Shown one piece after another: positions 8,292-15,324 of a stretch of 23,229 nucleotides of DNA. The translations under genes and the position numbers were made by a program. Numbering within the stretch: position 1 is the first letter of the stretch; each line of letters begins with the position of its first letter. A model generated the notes under the pieces. That model did no database searches. It was not told the DNA's origin and worked only from the letters and a program-made list of their open reading frames with translations. This DNA is from a virus: the IMG/VR virus record IMGVR_UViG_3300044911_001715, positions 1-23,229 of that record; one strand, given 5' to 3'.

Positions 8292-10181
8292 TTAAACAGT
8301 TCCAATACCAACAGTAGAAGAAGATGTTTTTCCAGTATCAGGATTAAAATAATAAGTTTCTGGTTCATACTGTTTTAAATCTACTGCTCTCAATGCAGCA
8401 AGTTCTGTTTTGAGTTTATTGACTTCGATATCACCATAGACTCTTCCTTGTAAAACAGCAAATGCCTGTCCTTCCATCTTATCTCGAATACTTCTCAAAG
8501 CACTTGCCGACGCAATTAAACTATCAATCTTTGGAGTATTTCTCGCAATAATTGTATCCCTGCTTGTCTCGGCATTAGTGATTGCAGTATCAAGTGGATT
8601 ACAAACACCAGCACTTGGATTTATTGATGATACTCCTACATAACCAATACCAAAAGGAGAAGTAAGACCAAATCCAACAATAACTGTATCTCCCTCTTGT
8701 GCATATGAGAATGATGTAGATATTGCAGGATATCCACCAATACCATAAGTAAAAATATTTTTTACAGGCCAAGAAGTATTTCCTGGATAATATCTTGCAT
8801 AACTTGCACCACAATCGGGTTCTGGATATGTTGCTCTTAAATATCTTTCATTATCATTTAATTGTGCGTCTGTTTTATCCGCAAAACTAGAAGTCATTAC
8901 TTCTTTCCATTGAAATGGACCAACTGGACTTCCATTATTCACTCTTACTAACTTATGTCCCAATCCAAGTGTATTGTTTCCTATAATTCCAATAGTCACT
9001 GGGTCTACGGGATTATTTGAATAATCAAATGTAGTTGCGTCAATTTGTGTAGTTCTTATACATGTAAAATTCGTATTGGTTGCTTCTTTTATGGATGCTC
9101 CACTTAAAATTACTGATGGAAATGTGGATAAAATACCAACTGTAAATGTTCCATCTGTGGTACTACCAATTGATGCAACACTTACAATTAAACTAGGCAC
9201 AGATACTGATGTGCTTATCATCGAACCAACACCAGCACCACCATAATTTGGATTCCAAACTGTTTGAGTTGCAGTTGTAGTTCCAATACCAGCAACTTTT
9301 GTATTTGGTGCTAAAACATTAGAAAGAGTTATTGTATCTCCAACATTAATATTACCAGTAGTTCCAATTCCAGTATGTGCGATAATCGTAGAACCATAAC
9401 TAATTGTACCACCAAATTGTGTAGAAGTTCCTACAATTGCTGTGGTTCCAAAACCAACAATTGAAGGTAAGTTCGCAGAAGAAAATACTGTTGGATTATC
9501 TACATTATCTGTAATCGTATCTCCAACTTGTAAATTTGATGTTCCGTCACTACTTATTATTGCTAAACTTGTACTTCCTGTACTAATAGTACCTAAAAAT
9601 TCTTTAACAATATTTGCACCATAATCTTGGTTTTGTGGTTTTCTATAATACTTTGCTCCATAATAACCGTAATCAGTTCTTACATTTGGATTTTTCTTAC
9701 ATTGATATAATATATTATAATAATAAAAACCTCCATATCCATAATATTGGATGCCTATTTGTTCCCAATACAAATCACTCTTACAACCAGCAGTAATTCT
9801 AGCATCATATGCAGTTTTTACTGATGAAATTGCAACATTAATCTCATCGATAAGAGGAATAATTTCTTTATCAATATTTTGAATAAGAGCATCAAATCGA
9901 TCAATCTTAACGTCCATAATTGTCAATTGATCTTTCAACATCTCAACTTCTGAGAGTTTTCTGTCTAACTCTTCTTGTTGATCTACAATAATGGTTGCTG
10001 TGATTGAAGTATCACTATTTCCTACACCTGTTCTTTTCTCATCTAATTGTGCTTGAAGTGCATTTGTAGTATTTGGTGGGTTGACATAATAACCTTGCGA
10101 TTGACCGATGGACGCAAAATATTGTGCGACTGTGGAATTAATCTGTTGTATTTCAGCAGCATAATCAGTTGATATCGCCAT
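8292..10181 (-). CDS. Virion structural protein with N-terminal coiled coil, 629 aa
   Basis: I do not recognise a named T4 equivalent. Residues of about 75-135 are strongly helical and charged (EELDRKLSEVEMLKDQL, DVKIDRFDALIQNIDKEI), a probable coiled coil. A Tyr-rich patch follows at about 145-190 (IQYYGYGGFYYYN, YGYYGAKYYRKP). Residues of about 200-360 are beta-rich repeats of the type 'VGDTIT...' and 'GSTTDGTFTVG'. The C-terminus has a further helical pair (about 535-600: TAITNAETSRDTIIARN, EVNKLKTELAALRAVDLKQ) and a short beta tail. The helix-beta-helix arrangement suggests a trimeric or fibre-connecting baseplate component. The position between the spike cluster and the fibre operon fits that. 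The ATG at 10181 follows an AATAAATA box. The function is inference. Confidence 0.75.
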   Translation of the reverse strand: MAISTDYAAEIQQINSTVAQYFASIGQSQGYYVNPPNTTNALQAQLDEKRTGVGNSDTSITATIIVDQQEELDRKLSEVEMLKDQLTIMDVKIDRFDALIQNIDKEIIPLIDEINVAISSVKTAYDARITAGCKSDLYWEQIGIQYYGYGGFYYYNILYQCKKNPNVRTDYGYYGAKYYRKPQNQDYGANIVKEFLGTISTGSTSLAIISSDGTSNLQVGDTITDNVDNPTVFSSANLPSIVGFGTTAIVGTSTQFGGTISYGSTIIAHTGIGTTGNINVGDTITLSNVLAPNTKVAGIGTTTATQTVWNPNYGGAGVGSMISTSVSVPSLIVSVASIGSTTDGTFTVGILSTFPSVILSGASIKEATNTNFTCIRTTQIDATTFDYSNNPVDPVTIGIIGNNTLGLGHKLVRVNNGSPVGPFQWKEVMTSSFADKTDAQLNDNERYLRATYPEPDCGASYARYYPGNTSWPVKNIFTYGIGGYPAISTSFSYAQEGDTVIVGFGLTSPFGIGYVGVSSINPSAGVCNPLDTAITNAETSRDTIIARNTPKIDSLIASASALRSIRDKMEGQAFAVLQGRVYGDIEVNKLKTELAALRAVDLKQYEPETYYFNPDTGKTSSSTVGIGTV

Positions 10182-10217
10182 AATAATTAATTATATTTTT
10201 TCTTTATAGTAATAACA

Positions 10218-10225
10218 TATTTATT
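10218..10225 (-). promoter_or_regulatory. Likely T4-type late promoter, AATAAATA
   Basis: The minus strand reads AATAAATA, overlapping the stop codon (10221-10223) of the upstream structural gene. Initiation would fall near 10212, leaving a leader of about 30 bases before the ATG at 10181 that includes an AAGAAAAAA purine run. The position in a small intergenic gap and the spacing suit a late promoter for the 629-aa protein. Confidence 0.5.
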
Positions 10226-11084
10226 GGGCATTATCACCAGGATAAGTTTTATCTTCTTCTTGTTTTGGTTCTATTTCCAATCTTGGAACATCTTTTCTTT
10301 CCGCATAAACAACATAACTACAATCAACTGGTCCACCACAATTGTTTATAATTTTAATTCTAGTTCCCCATTCAATACTTTTTACATAAAGTTCCTGGTG
10401 AAATGTATGTGGAGTTAGTGAAACGGTAATTGTTTCAGCATCTACCAAACCTCTCCAATACTCTGGCAATTCAATTACATTTGAATTTACAAGTCTACCA
10501 CGATAATATACACCAATTTCTGGACCCTCCAAACAAGTATGAACTAACCTATAACCAGATTTTGTGGGATGTGTGATATCAAATTTTTTAAATGGCGCAG
10601 CAACAGAAGAAAAAACACCCAATGCAGCCGTACAATTATTAAAAATTCCTTGGTCTGCCTTAATCAATGGAACAGTAGCAATTGCCTGACAAACTTTTGG
10701 ACCTTGTGTTATTTGTACTGCAGCATTTGTTTTAAGACCAAAAATTGCTTTAAATGCTGCTTGTATTTCGGCACCAATTCTACTAGTAAATCCAAAAATA
10801 TTTGATAGTGCTAAATCGTTTACAGTTCCTGCTGTATTTGTAATACCAGCAAAATTAGTTATTCCAGTCACTTCAAGAGAAACAGGAAGAGTAACTCCAG
10901 GTATAGGAGGACCAATCATACAAGTTGCTCTTGCAATTCCAATTTGTGGAGTTAATCCAATATAACAAGGTCCATTAATAACTGCTGTTCCAGGTGTAAG
11001 TTTGGAATTAGCAGTCAAAAAAGACATATCTAGTTGTCCTACAACTAGTTTTTCCCCAGCATTAAGGACGGTAAAATCAGCCAT
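10221..11084 (-). CDS. Tail/baseplate structural protein with conserved C-terminal beta domain, 287 aa
   Basis: The ATG at 11084 (MADFTVLNAGEKL) is preferred to an upstream TTG at 11096, because the latter overlaps the preceding gene and lacks a ribosome binding site. The N-terminal half is low-complexity beta (NGPCYIGLTPQIGIARATCM, LEVTGITNFAGITN). From about residue 180, 'KKFDITHPTKSGYRLVHTCLEGPE.GVYYRGRL...IELPEYWRGLVD' is a recurrent C-terminal domain of marine phage structural and fibre proteins, ending with 'SYVVYAERKDVPRLEIE' and an acidic tail. It starts 2 bases after the spike gene stop, so it belongs to the hub operon. It could be a spike-associated or fibre-attachment protein. The exact role is unknown. 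Confidence 0.75.
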   Translation of the reverse strand: MADFTVLNAGEKLVVGQLDMSFLTANSKLTPGTAVINGPCYIGLTPQIGIARATCMIGPPIPGVTLPVSLEVTGITNFAGITNTAGTVNDLALSNIFGFTSRIGAEIQAAFKAIFGLKTNAAVQITQGPKVCQAIATVPLIKADQGIFNNCTAALGVFSSVAAPFKKFDITHPTKSGYRLVHTCLEGPEIGVYYRGRLVNSNVIELPEYWRGLVDAETITVSLTPHTFHQELYVKSIEWGTRIKIINNCGGPVDCSYVVYAERKDVPRLEIEPKQEEDKTYPGDNAQ

Positions 11085-11086
11085 AA

Positions 11087-11644
11087 TTAAGCACAAATAG
11101 AATTGAAAAATTCTTTAAACTTTTTAACTGCTTGAAGAATTTGACCCAACACAGAGGAACTATCACTATCTACACCAGAACTAGTAGTAACTTGCGCGTG
11201 TCCTGTAACATCAGTGTTACTTCCAGCAATACTAGCACTTTGAGAGGCAGCTAAAGTTATATTTGTTCCTTGTCCTCCTACTGTTGGAGCATCTATATGA
11301 ACTTGTTTTGATGCTTGAATTGTAATTTCCCCTCCCTTTCCATCAACACCAACTAAACGAATATTTGCTGCTTCTAAAATAATTGTTCCATTCTTTGCTC
11401 GAATGTGAATATCTCCATTTGCTGCATCAATAGTTTTTGCTGGTGTCACATCGTCAGTAAGATGTTCTCCACACAACTCGTGTGAAGATGCTTTATTTCT
11501 AATAATTAGATTTCCATTTTCATAAAATACAAATCCTTGATTATTGTCAGTGGTAACTGAATAATCTATTTTACCTTGTGCGGAACAAGATGTTCCAGAT
11601 TCAACTCTGTGTCCTACATTTTGTTTAATATGTGGGTCGCTCAT
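11087..11644 (-). CDS. Beta-helical baseplate spike protein (gp5 C-terminal needle-like), 185 aa
   Basis: The start is the ATG at 11644 (MSDPHIKQNVGHR), whose ATGA overlaps the stop of the gp5-like gene. An in-frame TTG two codons earlier is less likely. Residues of about 40-130 show short alternating beta strands with turns, for example 'GNLIIRNKAS', 'GDIHIRAKNGTIILEAANIRLVG', 'GEITIQASKQVHIDA' and 'TNITLAASQSASIAG'. This is the pattern of the intertwined beta-helix that forms the needle of T4 gp5 and VgrG. In T4 this needle is the C-terminal part of gp5. Here it is a separate, translationally coupled gene. The C-terminus (ILQAVKKFKEFFNSICA) is a short amphipathic helix. It is likely to form the membrane-piercing trimeric spike on the gp5-like hub. 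No PAAR tip protein was recognised in the window. Confidence 0.75.
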   Translation of the reverse strand: MSDPHIKQNVGHRVESGTSCSAQGKIDYSVTTDNNQGFVFYENGNLIIRNKASSHELCGEHLTDDVTPAKTIDAANGDIHIRAKNGTIILEAANIRLVGVDGKGGEITIQASKQVHIDAPTVGGQGTNITLAASQSASIAGSNTDVTGHAQVTTSSGVDSDSSSVLGQILQAVKKFKEFFNSICA

Positions 11645-13827
11645 ACACAATCTATTACCGATGTTACAATTCCAGAAATTGATGTTGCTGTTGCTGTTTG
11701 ATTAACTGTATTATAAGTTGGGGTAAACTTCATAAGTGGAACAACATTTGCAGCAACTCCTGTTCTGGTATTTATAGTTAATGTTGGTGTCGTCTTAAAT
11801 CCACCAATTGAATTTATTACTGGTTTTATTCCAACAATCGCACCAGAACCAGGAGTAACTATTGGAGTGTAAGTATTTGTACCATCCGTGATTGTATCGC
11901 CAGAGGTATAACCATATCCAGGGGCAATTACAATTATATCTTGAATACCCCCAGATACATCACTGCTTATTCCAGAACTTACAGTTGAACCAACACCAAC
12001 ATTTGTATAATTTCCAGGACAATATCCAGAACCAATATCAGTCAAATATATTGAAGATACAGTACCAGCAGCAGATATAATTGCCTTTGCTTGTGCTCCA
12101 CTTCCGTGTCCTGTATTATCTACAACTACAACTGTTGCTTTAGTATATCCAACTCCACCACTCTTAATGTCAAATGAAAGTATTGAACCAGTTTCATCTA
12201 CAATTGGAGTAGCACTTGCACCTACACCATCACCAACAATTCTTGCGATTGGTGGAATGCATCTTTTGTATTTTGACCCAATTGGTAGTGGGACAATATC
12301 TTCTTGAGTTGTTGGATTGATTACCTTTTCGTTACATTGACTAAATGCATTATTAGATACTCCAGTTATTCCAGCATAAAGTGGAGTTTCACCAAAAGCA
12401 GATTCAATTGATCCCAACCCATCACTTACACCTTTAAATACATTTACATCATCAACCATTTTTTGCCAATTGTCTGCATCTTTTTCACTTGGTCCAAAAT
12501 TAGCAGACCATACACTTGGAGTTTCACAAGCAAGACCAGTACATTCAAGAAAACTAAAAATTTGTGATGCTAATGAACTTGCTTGATTTAAAATACCAGA
12601 TACAGTTGAAAGACCACCAGTCAACCAACCAATTCCAGACATAATTGTGGAAAGTGCTTCTTCAATACTATCCATCACTTTTGCTAAAACTCCAGCAGTC
12701 CATTTCTCCACAGCACAAACTGGTGCATTGATTGTATTTGCTGCTAAATCACCAAGCAATCCTTCAATATAATCAATAATACCACCAGGGAGTTTTTCAA
12801 GAATACAAAAAATTACATCTAATGTTTTTTTCATCACCTCCAAAACAATTGTTTGTTGTGGAGGAGGAACAACCAATCCTACAAGTTTTCTAAATGCCCA
12901 AACAATACATTTGAAAATTGTATTTCTTAAATTGTTAATTATTAATTTTACAATTCCACCAATTTGTCTAGCACAATTTCTAATTGAATTTCCAATATCT
13001 ACAATTTCATTTAATATTGGGTCAATATAAGTACCCAAATACTGGTCCAATCCATTTGTAACCGCAATAAAATCTTGAAGTCCTTGCGTGATTTGACCGA
13101 TTAAATTGTTTTGACAACCATTTGGTTTTATAAATGCGGGTTGTTTTGTAAACGCTGCTCCAATAGCATTCGTTGAAGAAGCAGGAATATTTTTAAATAC
13201 TCCTGCAATTTTGTCTCCCAATTGTGGTGTAACTGGAACTCCATCAATATTGAACCCAAGGTCGGTGGTGTAAGCAAGATTTACTAAATCTTTTGGGACT
13301 GGTGTGGTTTCTTTTGGTGAGTTATTTGGGTCTGCTTGGTCTATTTCCTTCTCACCTCTAATATTTCTTTGCGTACTTGGTGGATTATTTCCAGGGTGCC
13401 CTGTAAATGGTTTAAATTGAGAACTTCTTTCTTTTTTAACTACATCTTCTGTTTGTAAATTCTTAACTCCATCACTACGATACAACAAACCAATAACTAC
13501 AGGTTGTTGCCCGTCATCTCCATCTAGGAAGAAACCAAAACAAGTTTCTCCACCCTTGAGATTTATTGTTCCTCCAATTCCACCTTGTGCGCTTCCAAAA
13601 GAAGGGTCAAGCATGATTTGAGCCCAAGGCAAATCATCATCTGCTAAAATATTTCCATCAAAAGAATGATGCCCTACAATTCTTACTTTGCATCGTGCGG
13701 ACCAATCTCCTTGATTGGAAAATTGAGAACCTTTTTCCCAAGTATCCTTTTTAGCAACTTGTCCTATCCACCAACTAAAACCATCTTTTCCAATATAATT
13801 GGATTTTAATAAAGCCTCTTCAATCAT
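11641..13827 (-). CDS. 5: Baseplate central hub protein, gp5-like, lacking lysozyme domain, 728 aa
   Basis: Residues of about 1-118 form an OB-fold-like domain as in gp5/VgrG (DTWEKGSQFSNQGDWSARCKVRIVG...DDDLPWAQIMLDP...GETCFGFFLDGDDGQQPVVIGLLY), the part that sits on gp27 and crowns the spike. T4 gp5 has a T4-lysozyme domain next. I see no lysozyme motifs here. Instead, residues of about 240-470 are very hydrophobic amphipathic helices with several cysteines (IGGIVKLIINNL, FKCIVWAFRKLVGLVVPPPQ, FSFLECTGLACE). From about 525 there are repeats of the form 'GGVGYTKATVVV.D..G.G..A.A.I...G.V..I.LTDIGSGY'. The needle is in the next gene. It overlaps the 69-aa gene by 8 bases at its start. Confident as a gp5-type hub by the OB domain and context. 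Confidence 0.8.
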   Translation of the reverse strand: MIEEALLKSNYIGKDGFSWWIGQVAKKDTWEKGSQFSNQGDWSARCKVRIVGHHSFDGNILADDDLPWAQIMLDPSFGSAQGGIGGTINLKGGETCFGFFLDGDDGQQPVVIGLLYRSDGVKNLQTEDVVKKERSSQFKPFTGHPGNNPPSTQRNIRGEKEIDQADPNNSPKETTPVPKDLVNLAYTTDLGFNIDGVPVTPQLGDKIAGVFKNIPASSTNAIGAAFTKQPAFIKPNGCQNNLIGQITQGLQDFIAVTNGLDQYLGTYIDPILNEIVDIGNSIRNCARQIGGIVKLIINNLRNTIFKCIVWAFRKLVGLVVPPPQQTIVLEVMKKTLDVIFCILEKLPGGIIDYIEGLLGDLAANTINAPVCAVEKWTAGVLAKVMDSIEEALSTIMSGIGWLTGGLSTVSGILNQASSLASQIFSFLECTGLACETPSVWSANFGPSEKDADNWQKMVDDVNVFKGVSDGLGSIESAFGETPLYAGITGVSNNAFSQCNEKVINPTTQEDIVPLPIGSKYKRCIPPIARIVGDGVGASATPIVDETGSILSFDIKSGGVGYTKATVVVVDNTGHGSGAQAKAIISAAGTVSSIYLTDIGSGYCPGNYTNVGVGSTVSSGISSDVSGGIQDIIVIAPGYGYTSGDTITDGTNTYTPIVTPGSGAIVGIKPVINSIGGFKTTPTLTINTRTGVAANVVPLMKFTPTYNTVNQTATATSISGIVTSVIDCV

Positions 13828-14029
13828 CGTAAATTCTACACTCCAGTGCGTGTGGGTTTAAGTCACAAAATAATTCTAATGTACTTGGAATACCAACAGC
13901 ATCAGGATTGTGCTTTTGATATTCTAAAAGTTCTTCTAGATATGCATTTAAATATCTTTTTCTTTGTACATTTATTGAGGAGTTTTGTAATTCCTCACAT
14001 ATATCGTTGATAAATTCTTGCAATTCCAT
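13820..14029 (-). CDS. Small conserved-looking protein between hub genes, 69 aa
   Basis: I do not recognise this gene. It encodes a small acidic, helical protein (MELQEFINDICEELQNSS, KRYLNAYLEELLEYQKHNPD) with three cysteines. It has a convincing ribosome binding site (AAGAGA just before the ATG at 14029), starts 5 bases after the gp27-like stop, and overlaps the gp5-like start by 8 bases. This tight coupling argues that it is real and made together with the gp27/gp5 hub. It may be an assembly factor or chaperone for hub assembly, purely from position and size. Confidence 0.7.
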   Translation of the reverse strand: MELQEFINDICEELQNSSINVQRKRYLNAYLEELLEYQKHNPDAVGIPSTLELFCDLNPHALECRIYDD

Positions 14030-14034
14030 TTCTC

Positions 14035-15324
14035 TTATTTATTTGAACTATAAAGACCGTAACTATCACGAATCAGTCTCAAACTTGTAACCATTTGTCC
14101 ACCTTCAAAATGATGTCTTAATTCTTTGATTAAATAATATCCACTTTGCTCTTCATCTGAAGTCATATTTGTATTTCTATCTATTCGTGGAAACTCTGCG
14201 TGAATAATTCCACCTACTTTCAAATTTACATTACAAGGAACAACCATATTTAGTGCTTGTGTAAACAATAAATTGTATCTAGAGTATGACATTGCCATAT
14301 CAGCACCACTTCTCAATCTATCACTTACCGAACCATCTGATTTCAAAGAACCTCTATCTGATGTTCTTACCATAATACGAGAAATACTATCACCAAATTC
14401 ATCAGATACAGCAATACTTTCAGCACCACCCAATTTACTCTTAACTTGGTCTTTTACTTTATAAGTATATAAATCCAAAGTATTGGAATACAAATCATAA
14501 AAATAAGTCTTATTTACATACATACCAACTCTTAATGATTTCATTAAGTCAATATTCTTTTCATAATTATAATTCAATATATTAAAATTAGTTTTTGTCT
14601 GATTTTCCTCAATTACTTGTGTAAAAAGATAATATGGTATATTTTCTTTATCGGCACTATTATTTTGTATTTTTGTGCTTGAGACTAAACTATCAATACT
14701 TCTAAAATTAAATCCATCTTTGTTTTCATAAAATAAGAAACCAGCAGTTCCTCTTGCTTCTTCACCAGCAGTTCCAGAATTTTGTCCGTTTGCTGGAACT
14801 GCTTTTGGTCCCAACCAAGTTAAAACGTGAAATGGTTTGCGATTGTTTCCGATAAAAGAATAATCATTTGATGTTTGTTCTATATTTTCAGTTTTATACT
14901 TTTTAGTTTTTAAGTCATCTTTGAGTATTTTTGTTACAGTATTTTGTAAATTTCCTCTATAAATTGTCTGACACCTTGAAGTTTCATTTGTTAATCCTTC
15001 ACGAGAAACAAGATGTAAAGTGAACATTTCTCTTTTTTTCTGTGCATCAAGATTGCTGACTTTATAAACATATAAGTCATCCAATACAAATTCACCAAAA
15101 GCAGTATCAACACTAATTGTAACTTTTTCTCCACCACGAATTGGTAAGATATTAAACAAGGACGAACTATTCATCAGTTCTGCAATAGCAGTCACACAAG
15201 GAGATAAAATATCCTCAAAATAATCAAAGAACAAACAAGAGTTTGTAACATCAACAGTTGTACTACCATCCAAAGATTGAATAGTAAAATAATTCGGTTT
15301 AAAGGATGCTACTGATGCTGCCAT
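14035..15324 (-). CDS. 27: Baseplate hub protein, gp27-like, 429 aa
   Basis: The N-terminal half (FKPNYFTIQSLDGSTTVDVT, FFDYFEDILSPCVTAIAELMN, LPIRGGEKVTISV, VLDDLYVYKVSNLDAQKKREMFTLHLVS) has the strand pattern of the first tube-like barrel of gp27/gpD hub proteins. A conserved-looking segment at about 130-165 (NTVTKILKDDLKTKKY, SFIGNNRKPFHVLTWLG) is typical of this family. The C-terminal part (NVNLKVGGIIHAEFPRI, GYYLIKELRHHFEGGQMVTSLRLIRDSYG) matches the second barrel. The length compares with 391 residues for T4 gp27. It should form the trimeric platform joining tube to gp5 spike. It is coupled by TAATG to the M23/amidase gene upstream and followed by the 69-aa and gp5-like genes. Confidence 0.78.
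   Translation of the reverse strand: MAASVASFKPNYFTIQSLDGSTTVDVTNSCLFFDYFEDILSPCVTAIAELMNSSSLFNILPIRGGEKVTISVDTAFGEFVLDDLYVYKVSNLDAQKKREMFTLHLVSREGLTNETSRCQTIYRGNLQNTVTKILKDDLKTKKYKTENIEQTSNDYSFIGNNRKPFHVLTWLGPKAVPANGQNSGTAGEEARGTAGFLFYENKDGFNFRSIDSLVSSTKIQNNSADKENIPYYLFTQVIEENQTKTNFNILNYNYEKNIDLMKSLRVGMYVNKTYFYDLYSNTLDLYTYKVKDQVKSKLGGAESIAVSDEFGDSISRIMVRTSDRGSLKSDGSVSDRLRSGADMAMSYSRYNLLFTQALNMVVPCNVNLKVGGIIHAEFPRIDRNTNMTSDEEQSGYYLIKELRHHFEGGQMVTSLRLIRDSYGLYSSNK

Noticed and set aside
11769-11776. Perfect TATAAATA on the minus strand near the end of the gp5-like gene
   Set aside because: It could drive the spike gene (ATG at 11644), but the leader would be about 119 bases within coding sequence. 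It cannot be separated from chance.
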